Shown: positions 20,447 to 29,981, counted from the stretch's first letter. The stretch: DNA of 64,000 nucleotides from Legionella israelensis (GCF_004571175.1 NZ_CP038273.1:1178001-1242000), one strand, 5' to 3'. Notes: generated by a model from the sequence alone, not told the origin. A program made the numbers and translations.

Positions 20447-21799
20447 TTAATAAGTCAATCTCGAAATATCATTGACCAGCGCTACCAACATCAAAGCAAC
20501 CAACAATATTAATCCAGTGTAAATTCCTGCCGCCTTAAATTCATCCGTCAAAGGTTTTCTTCGAATGGCCTCGATGGCATAGAAAAGTAAATGACCACCA
20601 TCCAGCATAGGCACAGGAAGTAAATTTAACACCCCTAAACTGATGCTGACCAAGGCGAGAAAGGAAAAATAATATACAATACCGCTACGGGCAGAGTCTC
20701 CTGCTCCCTTGGCAATACCAACAGGCCCACTGATATTATTTAACGATATATCCCCCATCACTAATCGCCCGATTAAAGTGAGCGTCGCACCGGTTAAATG
20801 TGCGGTCTGATTCATCGCCACAGGAATAGCGTCGAGAACTGATTCACGTTGTATCCTGAGCCAATTTTCAGGCCAATCCACTTTTTTGGATTTCAATCCG
20901 AGAAATCCTTGCTGATTGCCATTTATCTTCTTACTCCCAATGGTAAGCGCAAAAGAAGACAAACGACCATCCCGCTTCACCTTCAGTTGGATGGTTTCAT
21001 TTGGATGCTCTTTAACGTACCGCACCAGCTCTAACCAATCCTCTATGGGTTTTCCATCGACAGCCACGATCTCATCATTGATCTTCAAAGGAGTATTGGC
21101 AGCCGGGGTATCCTTAAGAACTTCACCGATCACAGGCGGGATAGAAGGAATAAAGGGTATAAGGCCAAAACTGGCCAATAAATCAGGTTTTTTACTGTCT
21201 AAGTGCCAATCGGCCAGAGGCAATATCAAGGAGGTTTTCTCACCGTTCTTCAAAGATTTTACCGTTAATCGAAGGTTATCTTCAGAGCCTATATAAGGCA
21301 TTATGGCATACTGAAAATCACGCCAGCTTCTTATAGGGACATCGTTTAAGGCAATGATTTCCTGTTGTGCTGAGAGTCCGGCTTTTTCAGCAATGCTGCC
21401 GGGTGTTACTGCCTCAATCATTGGAGCTAACGATTTGATACCGATGATTGCAACCAACCATAACATCAAAAAAGCAAAAAGAAAATTAAATAAGGGGCCC
21501 GCCACAACAATGGCAATCTTCTTCCACATAGGTTGCCGGTTAAATGCAAGATGTTTTTCCTCTTCTCTGACTTCCCCTTCCGTTTCATCAAGCATTTTGA
21601 CATAACCGCCTAATGGAAACAAAGACCAGACATATTCCGTGCCTTTTTTATCATGCCAGCTAGCAAGTATTTTGCCAAAACCAAAGGAAAAACGCAGTAC
21701 TTTTACGCCACACCAGCGAGCCACCTGAAAATGGCCGTACTCATGAATAACCACCAGTAATAATAAGGCGAGTAAGAAATAAAATAGCGCTGATAGCAT
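20447..21799 (-). CDS. rseP: Site-2 metalloprotease RseP
   Basis: Inner-membrane zinc protease that performs the second cut of anti-sigma-E factors and clears signal-peptide remnants. The zinc motif HEYGH is near residue 19. A LDGG motif (PMLDGGHLLFYA) supplies the third ligand. Two PDZ domains lie between (LAPMIEAVTPGSIAEKAG; GEVLKDTPAANTPLKI). The 450-aa length matches E. coli RseP. It lies between cdsA and bamA; dxr, often found here, is absent from this window. Confidence 0.96.
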   Translation of the reverse strand: MLSALFYFLLALLLLVVIHEYGHFQVARWCGVKVLRFSFGFGKILASWHDKKGTEYVWSLFPLGGYVKMLDETEGEVREEEKHLAFNRQPMWKKIAIVVAGPLFNFLFAFLMLWLVAIIGIKSLAPMIEAVTPGSIAEKAGLSAQQEIIALNDVPIRSWRDFQYAIMPYIGSEDNLRLTVKSLKNGEKTSLILPLADWHLDSKKPDLLASFGLIPFIPSIPPVIGEVLKDTPAANTPLKINDEIVAVDGKPIEDWLELVRYVKEHPNETIQLKVKRDGRLSSFALTIGSKKINGNQQGFLGLKSKKVDWPENWLRIQRESVLDAIPVAMNQTAHLTGATLTLIGRLVMGDISLNNISGPVGIAKGAGDSARSGIVYYFSFLALVSISLGVLNLLPVPMLDGGHLLFYAIEAIRRKPLTDEFKAAGIYTGLILLVALMLVALVNDISRLTY

Positions 21800-21800
21800 C

Positions 21801-22598
21801 TTAAAACCTAAATGAAAACAGGGTTAAACCGAAATAAAAAAAAGGGAGCGCGGCAATTAAACTGTCCAGGCGATCAAGTATTCCCCCATGGCCAGGCAAA
21901 AGCGCGCCTGTGTCTTTTAACTGACAACGCCGCTTCAACATACTGATAAATAAATCACCCAAAATAGAAACCCAGGCTATGGCTAGAGCCAAAACAATCC
22001 AAAGCCAAACTGGTTCAGGTTTTAGCCAAAAATAACCGCAAAGAGAAACGAGAACAACTAAACTCAAGCCACCCAAAACACCTTCCCAGGACTTACCAGG
22101 ACTGACACGCGGAATCAGTTTATGCCCACCCCACTGCTTACCAGCAAAATAAGCGCCAATATCAGCAGCCCAGATCAATAACAATAAATACAACACGAGC
22201 CATTTTCCTTCCGGCAATTGATAAAGCCCTATCAGGCTTTGTACAAACAAAGGCAGAAGGATTAAACCTGAAATACTGACCACGCTCTTTTTCCCCCAGA
22301 TGTTTTCCGAGGAAGGATAAGATAAAACAGCGAACAATATGATAAACCACATGCATAGGCCTGCTGCCAACCAGTAATTATACCATTGGCTGGATGCCCA
22401 AAACGATAAGGCCAACAGGAGTATAAATAGAATTCGATAAAACATTTGTTTAATAACAATCAATCTAGTCCATTCCCAGCCGCACATCATCAAAATAATA
22501 AAAACAATGCCGAGCAAAAACCAAGGGCCGGCATAAAAAAGTATAGCCAAAATCAAGGGCACTAGTATGAGGGAAGTAATTAAACGATATTTAAGCAT
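21801..22598 (-). CDS. cdsA: Phosphatidate cytidylyltransferase
   Basis: Integral membrane enzyme making CDP-diacylglycerol for all phospholipids. There are about seven or eight hydrophobic segments. The C-terminal signature [36 protein letters not shown] is diagnostic, read here in short blocks ([14 protein letters not shown]). The chosen ATG at 22598 sits nine bases after AAGGAAA; an ATG two codons earlier is less well placed. The start overlaps the end of uppS, so translation is coupled. Confidence 0.95.
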   Translation of the reverse strand: MLKYRLITSLILVPLILAILFYAGPWFLLGIVFIILMMCGWEWTRLIVIKQMFYRILFILLLALSFWASSQWYNYWLAAGLCMWFIILFAVLSYPSSENIWGKKSVVSISGLILLPLFVQSLIGLYQLPEGKWLVLYLLLLIWAADIGAYFAGKQWGGHKLIPRVSPGKSWEGVLGGLSLVVLVSLCGYFWLKPEPVWLWIVLALAIAWVSILGDLFISMLKRRCQLKDTGALLPGHGGILDRLDSLIAALPFFYFGLTLFSFRF

Positions 22599-23334
22599 GA
22601 ACATTTTCCTTGTTATCAATCAGAACTTCGGATAACCGTCCATAGCGGCGCTGTCGTTTGCTATAAGCCTGCAAGGCTTTTTCAAACTCTGCGGCTGTAA
22701 AATCCGGCCAGTGTACTTCTGTAAAATAAAGCTCTGTATAAGCCATCTGCCAAAGAAAAAAATTACTGATACGCAGCTCCCCGCTGGTGCGGATAAACAA
22801 ATCGGGTTCCGGCAAATCTCCGGTATCCAGAAATCGCGCAAACACTTCCTCGTTCAACTCACTTATTCTCAAATCACCGTTATTGACAGCGGTAATTATT
22901 TTTTTAGCAGCATTAAGCAAATCCCATTTACCGCCGTAATTTACAGCCACATTCAGTATCATGTTTTGATTATCTGCCGTCAGAGATTCAGCGTGCTTCA
23001 TCTGCTGTTGTAAAGAGTCTGATAAGGCTGATCTGTCTCCGGTAAAACGAATAGAGACCCCTTGATGATGCAATTCCTCCATCTCATGATTCAAAACTTC
23101 AAGAAACAATTGCATTAAAAAACTCACTTCTTCATAGGGTCTGGACCAGTTCTCACTGCTAAAGGCAAAAAGACTTAAGCAATAAATACGTTTTTCAAGA
23201 GAAACCCGCACTATTTCCTTAACAGTTTTTATGCCAGCACGATGGCCTTCAATGCGTGCAAGGCCTTTACTTTCAGCCCAACGCCCATTACCATCCATAA
23301 TGATAGCAATGTGTTGAGGTAACTTATTAGCCAA
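22591..23334 (-). CDS. uppS: Undecaprenyl diphosphate synthase
   Basis: Cis-prenyltransferase making the C55 carrier for peptidoglycan and O-antigen. The 247-aa protein starts with [18 protein letters not shown] (catalytic Asp and FPP-binding Gly-Asn-Gly-Arg). It then shows [16 protein letters not shown] and the C-terminal [12 protein letters not shown] and FTEVHWPDF motifs. It is the first gene of the uppS-cdsA-rseP-bamA-skp-lpxD-fabZ-lpxA run. Confidence 0.97.
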   Translation of the reverse strand: MANKLPQHIAIIMDGNGRWAESKGLARIEGHRAGIKTVKEIVRVSLEKRIYCLSLFAFSSENWSRPYEEVSFLMQLFLEVLNHEMEELHHQGVSIRFTGDRSALSDSLQQQMKHAESLTADNQNMILNVAVNYGGKWDLLNAAKKIITAVNNGDLRISELNEEVFARFLDTGDLPEPDLFIRTSGELRISNFFLWQMAYTELYFTEVHWPDFTAAEFEKALQAYSKRQRRYGRLSEVLIDNKENVHA

Positions 23335-23580
23335 AACGATTTTCCTGCAACTTAAAATAATGCATAGTCTAACTGCTTTAATAAAAAAGATTAAGCCGAT
23401 ATGTCAAAAAACTTGCAGCATTGCGTAGCACTTTTCTACTTTTTTATATTGAAGTATTTACTGCAATTTTTTTAGCTGAAAAACTCATCATATGTAACAC
23501 AGTTTTTTAGCCGACCTGGATGCATTTTGGAGTTTTTAAAGCAGTTTATATGAGATTAATGAATATTTTATTTAAAATTT

Positions 23581-23720
23581 CGTGGGTATGCAGTTGGCTA
23601 ACCTACCCACTACATATGGTGTTTAACGATTTTGCCGGCACCGGATCAATTGCAAGCGCTTGCTCTATGAGTCGAAGAAAAAGCTTCCCCTGTGAAGAGA
23701 ATGTTCTTCGATTAAATCTA
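23581..23720 (+). repeat. 140-bp structured direct repeat, copy 1
   Basis: Nearly identical to 27207-27347 in the same orientation. It opens with the perfect hairpin GTGGGTA...TACCCAC and contains GCAAGCG-CTTGC and a GAAGA/TTCTTC pair. It ends in CGATTAAATCTA. Both copies are followed, at different distances, by GATTCTTGT. It lies in the 476-base gap between uppS and the 646-aa gene. There is no credible coding frame. Confidence 0.8.
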
Positions 23721-23810
23721 GATTCTTGTTGTCGATTCGCTCAAAAAAACCTTAATCTTCCCTTGGGAGGCAAAAAAGACTTGGAAAATCTTTCATTTAA
23801 AGTTGAAATT

Positions 23811-25751
23811 TTACCTATATAATCTGAAGTTTGTCCCATTCAGTAACTTTGTAGCCTCATTTAGAGGGTCATTTTCACCATGTGGTTTTCTGGTTTCCAG
23901 TTCTAAACAAGTCTTTAATGGTATATACTTCTCTCTTTTATTTTGATTAAAAAAGCTCTGCACCGCACGGGAGGCGCTTTCTAGCTTATTAAACCCTTTT
24001 GTAACAAGAGAATTAATAGGACTATGCAGAGTAACATCCATATTATCATGGTCTTCTATATCAGCTTCCAACAAACAAGCAACCGTCTGTGGGGCACTTA
24101 AAAGCTCTATTAAACCAGATACATCCTCATCTATCATTTTTTGTATACCATTGGAAAAATCAATATCAACGATAAAGTCTATAATTTCCTCTTTATTTTT
24201 AAAATCAAACCTGTTTAGCCCATCAATAATTATATCTACCAATGGATAATCATCATTGATACCCAAACATTGTTGCTCAGCTAATTGATTTAAAATTCTG
24301 ATTATATTATTTGATCCGCTATTTTCAGTGGAGTTGCTTAATAATTCAATGACAACATCTGCTGTTGTCATGCTTCGCATCTGATAAATGAAATTTAACA
24401 CATCCCATTGCTCTGTCTCTATAAAATAATTTGGATTTCTGATATGGCATGATAATATATCAGCGTATCTTCCAATAATTTTTTGTTTCTGGGTTTGAAA
24501 TTTGTTTTCCATTTTCCACTGATTATAGCGAATAATATTTTCATCATTTTTAATTCTCCTCTGCAAGGACAATCCCAATTGTGAAATACTTCCAAGCAAG
24601 GAAAGTATGGTTCCACCTATTGCCACAGGGCCAGTGACTGAAATTAATGGATTAACATTGCCAACTATTAAACAAACTTTGGCAGAAGTATCAAAAATAT
24701 TTTTGAACAATCCTATTAGTTTTTCAAAATATTTTTTATCTAAATTTTCAAGATATTTATCGAGAAAATAAACATCACGTTCACAAGAAAGTAGCTCTGG
24801 GTAGTTATCTTCAAGCGCTTGCAATTGGCTTTTTACAGCACCGTACTTGTCCATCTCATGAATAATCGTTACCAAGTCCATTATAGTTAAGGCTAAACCA
24901 CAAATATTAGACATCAGGCCAATAATAGGTAAAATTTCCTTGAGTGGTAAGTTAAATGGCAGCTTGGCAATATTTTCAATTTTTTCAAAAATTGCCATAA
25001 AGGTATGTCCAATATTTATTAAATATCGAACTAACTTTATAACTTCTTGAGCCTTTTCATTATTATCATCAATTTCGGCCTGCAGCAGTCTTTCCAGTCC
25101 CATTAATCTTGGTTTAAGATTATATAGTTCAATTAAGATACCGGTGCCGGTAGATGCTAAAAATCCAACCCCTAGAGTATTATTATCCACTGTTTCTTCG
25201 TCAATAAGATTTAAGGTGTCCGTCAGAATCCGATCAATATTGTTGTACAAACTTTTTCCTTTTAGCGCGATATTTACACCATCCTTTGCGGCATTAAAAC
25301 CATTTAGCGCCGTCCGCTTTTTGTTAAATGGGACTGATGAATTATATTTCATTTTAACTAATTTTCTTTCTTTCTTCGGCTCATCTGCCCCGAGTGCAAA
25401 TCCTTCAAATTGTAGATTTGGAGTTTTAAATCCAGAAAGGTCAGATAAGTTTGATTGTAAATCGTCAAGTAACTTGCAAAGTACAATATAATCTTCTCTT
25501 TTAAAGTCAATCCTGTTGTTATTAGATATAAAATCCTCCATTCGTTTAATGCTTTTAAGCATGTGTTGTATCTGAGATATGTTGAACTTTCCATCATTTG
25601 ATAAGGTTACAGAGTGTAATGCTGGCATGAAGGTTTGGAAATCGAAATCGTCGGCAATTAAAGAACTTTGATTTTGTGTGACTTCGCCATATATTTGTCT
25701 AAATAGTGCTTGAGCTTCATTATATTGGCTTAAAATATCCTTAGCATCCAT
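23811..25751 (-). CDS. Uncharacterised 646-aa protein, possible effector or membrane-active protein
   Basis: I do not recognise this protein. It is AT-rich compared with its neighbours, rich in Asn, Asp, Ile and Leu, and mostly helical in appearance. Three hydrophobic stretches stand out: about residues 192-210 (LGVGFLASTGTGILIEL), 269-297 (ILPIIGLMSNICGLALTI) and 358-395 (VCLIVGNVNPLISVTG and ILSLLGSISQLGLSL). A Lys-rich segment lies near 125-146. It has no signal peptide. Size, composition and location next to an insertion sequence resemble Legionella accessory genes, some of which encode Dot/Icm substrates. The C-terminal tail is not strongly Glu-rich, so that assignment is only a guess. 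The start ATG follows AGAGGTAAG. Confidence 0.7.
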   Translation of the reverse strand: MDAKDILSQYNEAQALFRQIYGEVTQNQSSLIADDFDFQTFMPALHSVTLSNDGKFNISQIQHMLKSIKRMEDFISNNNRIDFKREDYIVLCKLLDDLQSNLSDLSGFKTPNLQFEGFALGADEPKKERKLVKMKYNSSVPFNKKRTALNGFNAAKDGVNIALKGKSLYNNIDRILTDTLNLIDEETVDNNTLGVGFLASTGTGILIELYNLKPRLMGLERLLQAEIDDNNEKAQEVIKLVRYLINIGHTFMAIFEKIENIAKLPFNLPLKEILPIIGLMSNICGLALTIMDLVTIIHEMDKYGAVKSQLQALEDNYPELLSCERDVYFLDKYLENLDKKYFEKLIGLFKNIFDTSAKVCLIVGNVNPLISVTGPVAIGGTILSLLGSISQLGLSLQRRIKNDENIIRYNQWKMENKFQTQKQKIIGRYADILSCHIRNPNYFIETEQWDVLNFIYQMRSMTTADVVIELLSNSTENSGSNNIIRILNQLAEQQCLGINDDYPLVDIIIDGLNRFDFKNKEEIIDFIVDIDFSNGIQKMIDEDVSGLIELLSAPQTVACLLEADIEDHDNMDVTLHSPINSLVTKGFNKLESASRAVQSFFNQNKREKYIPLKTCLELETRKPHGENDPLNEATKLLNGTNFRLYR

Positions 25752-25964
25752 TCGCTTACCTCTTACATTTACTAATTCATTTATTATACCATTCGATTAT
25801 TTGTTGAACATTATCGGGTTGTCGTAATAGCGACATTTTTGAATGCATTTTGGATACAAGGCGTTTTAAAAAATCTGTTCTGACTTAAGGCATTGTTGAT
25901 TCGCGTAAAAACCAACCATATTTTAAAACAACCGATATTCCGCACTAGAATTTGGAATTAATTA

Positions 25965-26983
25965 ACGTGAATTCGATATAACTGGTCAAACGACAGCCAC
26001 GAATGTTTTTTCAATATTCAAGGAAGGTTTCTTTGGCTTAAGTGCATAAGCTGCCAAACCAGCCAAGATATTGACCATAAAATTAAAGACAGAACGATGC
26101 CTTGAGTGTTCGATATTTGAAATATTTTTTAATTGGTCAATAACAGATTCAACAATGGCTCTTTTTCTCAACAGGACTTTGTCAAAGGCATCGAGCACTT
26201 TTTGCTTCATATTTTTTCTGACTTTGGTCAGTAGTTGCAAGCCTCTTTCAGCAAGTTTCTCGGTCAGATTTTGGGAAATATATCCCTTATCTCCAATCAT
26301 TTTACCCAACAGATTTTTACTTAAATCGGGCACAACCGTTCGGTCATCTGTTCGGCTTGAGGTTATTTTAAAAGCCATTAGCTCACCTTTATCATTGGCC
26401 ACCAAATGAAGTTTAAAACCAAAATACCATCCCATAGTTGATTTGGACTTCTCCGCTAACCCCTTAAATGTTTTATTCTGTTGCGCTCTTTTAACGTGGC
26501 AGACCTCAATAGGGGTTGAGTCTACGAAATAAATGCCAGTTAGAGTCTTTGATTGATTGTGGCAAAATGCCGTTAATGGCACTATACAAGATGGCATCAG
26601 CTCAGTCATTCTGCTATAGCTGACCAGTTTTGGGAAATAGGGACGTAAATCTTTCTGCAAAACATAAGAATAATAGCTTTTGAAGTTTCGATAATTGGAT
26701 TGGTGGTAGTGTATCACTATCGTCATTATTTCGGACATAGACAGGCTACAGGGTTTCTTCCTGACTTTGCCTGAAATATTTATAAGTTGCTGCTCAAAGA
26801 TTGGTAAAAACTTTTGACAAAAATCATCGACAATACAGAATAATTCGACTAACTTATCCATTCCAGGCCTCTTGTATCCTATTACTGTTCTTAGAAAAAA
26901 CAAATAAGATCACAAAAGGTCTGGGTTTTCAATATATTTTCTCTTTGCAGGATAATCCTTAAACAGTTACATCGAATTCACGT
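25965..26983 (-). mobile_element. Insertion sequence, IS982 family, complete
   Basis: A 1019-bp unit with matching ends: ACGTGAATTCGATATAACTG on the left and the inverted form of ACGTGAATTCGATGTAACTG on the right, one mismatch in 20. TAATTA flanks both sides (25959-25964 and 26984-26989) and is the likely target duplication, although the AT palindrome makes the exact edge ambiguous. One intact transposase gene fills it. Size and layout fit the IS982 family. The surrounding 234 and 220 bases outside genes hold no other feature. Confidence 0.85.
25986..26861 (-). CDS. IS982-family transposase
   Basis: DDE-type transposase of 291 aa from the ATG giving MDKLVELFCIVDDFCQ; an upstream in-frame ATG would add 14 residues with no better ribosome site. 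The N-terminal part (SMSEIMTIVIHYHQSNYRNFKSYY, read in two blocks) is the IS982 signature. The catalytic acids are probably in FVDSTPIEVC, IGDKGYIS and the RKRAIVESVIDQLK helix. The frame is uninterrupted, so the element may still be active. Confidence 0.9.
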   Translation of the reverse strand: MDKLVELFCIVDDFCQKFLPIFEQQLINISGKVRKKPCSLSMSEIMTIVIHYHQSNYRNFKSYYSYVLQKDLRPYFPKLVSYSRMTELMPSCIVPLTAFCHNQSKTLTGIYFVDSTPIEVCHVKRAQQNKTFKGLAEKSKSTMGWYFGFKLHLVANDKGELMAFKITSSRTDDRTVVPDLSKNLLGKMIGDKGYISQNLTEKLAERGLQLLTKVRKNMKQKVLDAFDKVLLRKRAIVESVIDQLKNISNIEHSRHRSVFNFMVNILAGLAAYALKPKKPSLNIEKTFVAVV

Positions 26984-27206
26984 TAATTAGGTTTTTTATC
27001 GGATCGAAAAGATCTTATATAAACCAGAAAGAAAATAAAATGCACTCTCATCTGAACAAAAATAAGCTTTTTTTGACTGTTTCTTAACCTGTTTAGAATT
27101 GATCAATAAAATCTTTCACAGTAGAAATGCGAATTTATTTTTTAACCAAGATGGTTTTAATAATTCGTCCTATTTGAATATAAATGATACCATTTATTAT
27201 CCTTTT

Positions 27207-27347
27207 CGTGGGTATGCAGTTGGCTAACTTACCCACTACATATAGTGTTTAACGATTTTGCCGGCACTGGATCAATCGCAAGCGGCTTGCTCTATTAGTC
27301 GAAGGAAAAGCTCCTCTCGTGAAGAGGATGTTCTTCGATTAAATCTA
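27207..27347 (+). repeat. 141-bp structured direct repeat, copy 2
   Basis: Same orientation as 23581-23720 with about ten differences, starting CGTGGGTATGCAGTTGGCTA and ending CGATTAAATCTA. Here GCAAGCGGCTTGC forms a complete small stem. A 27-base insertion separates its end from AGATTCTTGT, which follows directly in copy 1. Together the copies bracket the 646-aa gene and the insertion sequence. Confidence 0.8.
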
Positions 27348-27415
27348 AAAGAAAACTCATTCAAGTAATAAGATAGATTCTTGTGGCTGATACCACCATA
27401 TAGCGTTCCGATTAA

Positions 27416-27607
27416 TCAGAGCTTAAGCAGAGAAACAACAAGATGAGCCTGCTCAACTATATTTTCCTCTTTCACATTATGATTACTCATTGGGTAGCCA
27501 AGACGACTTAATCCACTATAGAGGCCATCCATCGGACGTATGATGCAAGCATCTGGAAAAAACAGTAAGCGCTTAACGGGACACTTACTGTTCTCACTCG
27601 CTAACCA
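27416..27607 (-). pseudogene. Possible gene remnant (about 60 codons, no clear start)
   Basis: An open stretch on the minus strand reads in part KRLLFFPDACIIRPMDGLYS and LSRLGYPMSNHNVKEENIVE, ending LLKL-stop. It lacks a good start codon and ribosome site and begins right after a stop. It could be the tail of a decayed gene or a chance frame. The rest of the gap from the insertion sequence to the hydrolase gene holds only the repeat copy. Confidence 0.25.
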
Positions 27608-27663
27608 TCAAGAATATAGAGTTTTCTCTCGCTTAAGCCAGGCAAATTAAAATGGATGGATTG

Positions 27664-28377
27664 TCAGGCAAAGATTTCAGCTAAAAAATTTCGCATGGAC
27701 TGCATGGAACGCATTTCCGCCACCGCATCATACACCGTTCCCAAATCCTTATCATTTGCCTTTGGATTGGTGAATGCATGTTGGGTATGGCCATACATAT
27801 GAACCTGCCAGTCAGCTTTTGCCTGAGTCATTTCATTACAGAATTCATTCACCTGCTCTGGTTTTCCCATGGGGTCATCATAACCGTGCAGCGCTAAAAC
27901 TTTTGCCTTGATGGTTTCTGTTTTAAGATTTTCAGGCTTATTTAGCAAGCCATGAAAGCTGACTACCCCTTGGATTGAAGCACCACTTCTTGCTAAATCA
28001 AGCGCACAAAGTCCACCAAAACAAAATCCGATGGCAGCAATTTGCTGGCTATCCACTTCGGGAATTTCCCTAACCGTATCCAAAGCCGCCTGAATGCGCT
28101 CTCGTAATAAAGCCCGATCATTAATTAAAGGCTGCATCAAGCCTTTTTTTTCATCCAAGGTCTCACCCAAACGAGCTTCACCAAACATATCGACGGCAAA
28201 GCCCACATAACCCATATCCGCCAACATTTCCGCTTTCTTGCAGGCAAATTCATTCCTACCACTCCAATCATGAATAACCAATATCGCCGGACGTTTTTTT
28301 CTATGAGAATCATCGTAGGCCAGAAAACCATGCATAGGCTGTGCTCCGTGATGATAAACAAAATTTGAAGTGTGCAT
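27664..28377 (-). CDS. Dienelactone hydrolase family protein
   Basis: Alpha/beta hydrolase of 237 aa. The nucleophile elbow is GFCFGG with Cys, as in dienelactone hydrolases, rather than Ser. The Asp lies in GYDDPMG and the His in TQHAFTNP. The N-terminal AILVIHDWSGRNEF forms the oxyanion region. I start at the ATG at 28377, which has AGGGA eight bases upstream; an in-frame ATG further up adds 14 poorly conserved residues. Substrate unknown; ester or lactone cleavage in general metabolism is likely. Confidence 0.85.
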   Translation of the reverse strand: MHTSNFVYHHGAQPMHGFLAYDDSHRKKRPAILVIHDWSGRNEFACKKAEMLADMGYVGFAVDMFGEARLGETLDEKKGLMQPLINDRALLRERIQAALDTVREIPEVDSQQIAAIGFCFGGLCALDLARSGASIQGVVSFHGLLNKPENLKTETIKAKVLALHGYDDPMGKPEQVNEFCNEMTQAKADWQVHMYGHTQHAFTNPKANDKDLGTVYDAVAEMRSMQSMRNFLAEIFA

Positions 28378-28414
28378 GTTTTTATTCCCTAAGTTGACAT
28401 GAGGTGAGTTTAAC

Positions 28415-28682
28415 ATCAAAGGTATTCGTGCCTTTGATATCGCAAAACGAATCTTATCCCGTAAAAAGCAAAGCTTTTTACGCCAAAATCAATCAAAATA
28501 ATCGGGCTCGACATCAGCGATGTCAATTGCTGTTGTATATCGAGCTGACCTTCAACCGTTTTCTTTCAAAACCTGTCGCAGAAGATAAACGAAGCGTTGA
28601 ACCACAGTATACCCTTCAGTATATGAGATCAGACACCGTATCGACAAAGCCACTCTTCTTTCCAATAGAATTTCGAAAGAAG
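28415..28682. other. Array of perfect hairpins in a 600-base gap
   Basis: Four exact stem-loops follow each other: ATCAAAGG/CCTTTGAT (28415-28438), GTAAAAAGC/GCTTTTTAC (28461-28481), GACATC/GATGTC (28510-28524, within GCTCGA/TCGAGC) and CTTCTTTC/GAAAGAAG (28655-28682). They lie between the start of the dienelactone hydrolase gene and the start of the next hydrolase gene, a divergent region of about 600 bases. A 140-codon frame on the plus strand crosses them but does not look like a gene. Possible structured repeat or RNA. Confidence 0.45.
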
Positions 28683-28974
28683 TCTGGTGAAAAATCATCA
28701 GTCTATTCCTATATGTCACGCCTCGCAACCTGTTTTATGCAGGAACTCCCATCCAGTCCCGGGACAAGCAGGCTTTTTCGTCTTGAGCCGACATTCATCA
28801 TCATAGTATTTTTAGATAAAAATTGATTTAATTTTGTGCTGATGGTGCGGTTTAGCTGCGAGAAAGTGGTCGTTTGTATTTCAAATTTACTCAATTTTTA
28901 GCAAAAAAAGGACACGGGTGCGGAATGTCGGTTGATCGTCTAAGCTAAAAAATATAGTCCGAAGGAAATTAATT

Positions 28975-29844
28975 ATGTTGACAACCATTACTGAAGCAAG
29001 AAACTTTCTTCACGCTCAACTTTGTTATCAATTATTTATTACACCCCTTCATTTACCCGTGGAAAAACAATATCGTCATTTTGCCAGTAGAGCCTGCGAA
29101 TATTTTGAGGATAAACGCAGTGAAGCCATCCATCAACAATACCCTCGTCATCATATCATTCATCATTTTGCCCAAGCACACCGCCCGCAAGCGAAAAAAA
29201 TCCTTATTGCTCATGGATGGATGTCGCGAGCAGCCTATATGATCCGCTTAACGCACACTTTGCATCAACAGGGTTATGATGTCTATATCCCAGACTTTCC
29301 TGCACATGGTGAAGCTAAGGGATTTCAACTTCCATGGACTGATGCTGTGCTTATTTTGAAAAATATTATCAATCAATTTGGACCTTTTTATGCCGTCATT
29401 GGTCATTCATTTGGAGGCTCAATGTTGTTGAATACCTTGAATCTGGCTGGTCAACTACCTGACTGGCAACTGAAATATACGCCAGAACGATTCATCTTGA
29501 TTGCCTCTCCTACACGTATGCGTTCTCCCGTTCATCGTCTTGCCAGACGATTCAAATTAAATGGAGCCGGATTCCAATGTCTGCGCGATGTGATTTATCA
29601 ACAAGCCGACATTGATCCTCGCCTGGTAAGACTGCAGAATTTTCTTGTTCAAGGCAGGACAATCCCTTTCCTTTGCATCCACGGTGAAAAAGATCTTACC
29701 GTTCACCCGAAAGAATCGATCATCTTTTGCAGAAATTACCATCATGGCGAATTAAAAATGCTAAAAGATGCCACACATGTCAGTGTTTTGCTGGATGAGC
29801 GTGTTGAACAACATGCAAGTGAATTTTTAAATAGAAAGTTTTAG
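28975..29844 (+). CDS. Alpha/beta hydrolase
   Basis: Serine hydrolase of 289 aa. The nucleophile elbow is GHSFGGSM, the oxyanion region is LIAHGWMSRAAY, the Asp lies in HGEKDLTVHP and the His in KDATHVSVLLD. It has no signal peptide. It resembles lysophospholipase or general esterase groups, but the substrate cannot be read. GAAGGAAAT before the ATG is a good ribosome site. It converges with rpoH across a large palindrome. Confidence 0.8.
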   Translation: MLTTITEARNFLHAQLCYQLFITPLHLPVEKQYRHFASRACEYFEDKRSEAIHQQYPRHHIIHHFAQAHRPQAKKILIAHGWMSRAAYMIRLTHTLHQQGYDVYIPDFPAHGEAKGFQLPWTDAVLILKNIINQFGPFYAVIGHSFGGSMLLNTLNLAGQLPDWQLKYTPERFILIASPTRMRSPVHRLARRFKLNGAGFQCLRDVIYQQADIDPRLVRLQNFLVQGRTIPFLCIHGEKDLTVHPKESIIFCRNYHHGELKMLKDATHVSVLLDERVEQHASEFLNRKF

Positions 29845-29907
29845 ATTTTAAAGGTTTGAAGTTTTGCGGATGATAAAGATAGGCTGTTATTAAGGAAGGC
29901 GAGTAGT

Positions 29908-29981
29908 GAACAAAATCATTCTTAAGCAGCAAAATGTTATCTAATGGCTGCTTTGAGTATTTTTTCAGAATGATTTCGTTC
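29908..29981. terminator. Long palindrome between convergent genes, probable two-way terminator
   Basis: GAACAAAATCATTCT pairs with AGAATGATTTCGTTC (14 of 15), and inside it AAGCAGC pairs with GCTGCTT. The whole 74 bases can fold into one long stem with an internal loop. A run of six T residues lies within the right half. Position between two 3' ends fits a bidirectional terminator. A decayed foldable element is the alternative. Confidence 0.5.

Noticed and set aside
20447-22598. Loss of dxr from the envelope cluster
   Set aside because: dxr is absent here, but it may lie elsewhere in the genome; a window of 64 kb cannot show gene loss.
23520-23822. A 100-codon plus-strand frame between uppS and the orphan gene
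   Set aside because: It is mostly the structured repeat; the second repeat copy has a stop (TAG) and an added base in the same frame, so the frame is not kept.
28404-28826. A 140-codon plus-strand frame upstream of the alpha/beta hydrolase
   Set aside because: It crosses four hairpins, overlaps the promoter side of the neighbouring gene, lacks a ribosome site and has no domain pattern.
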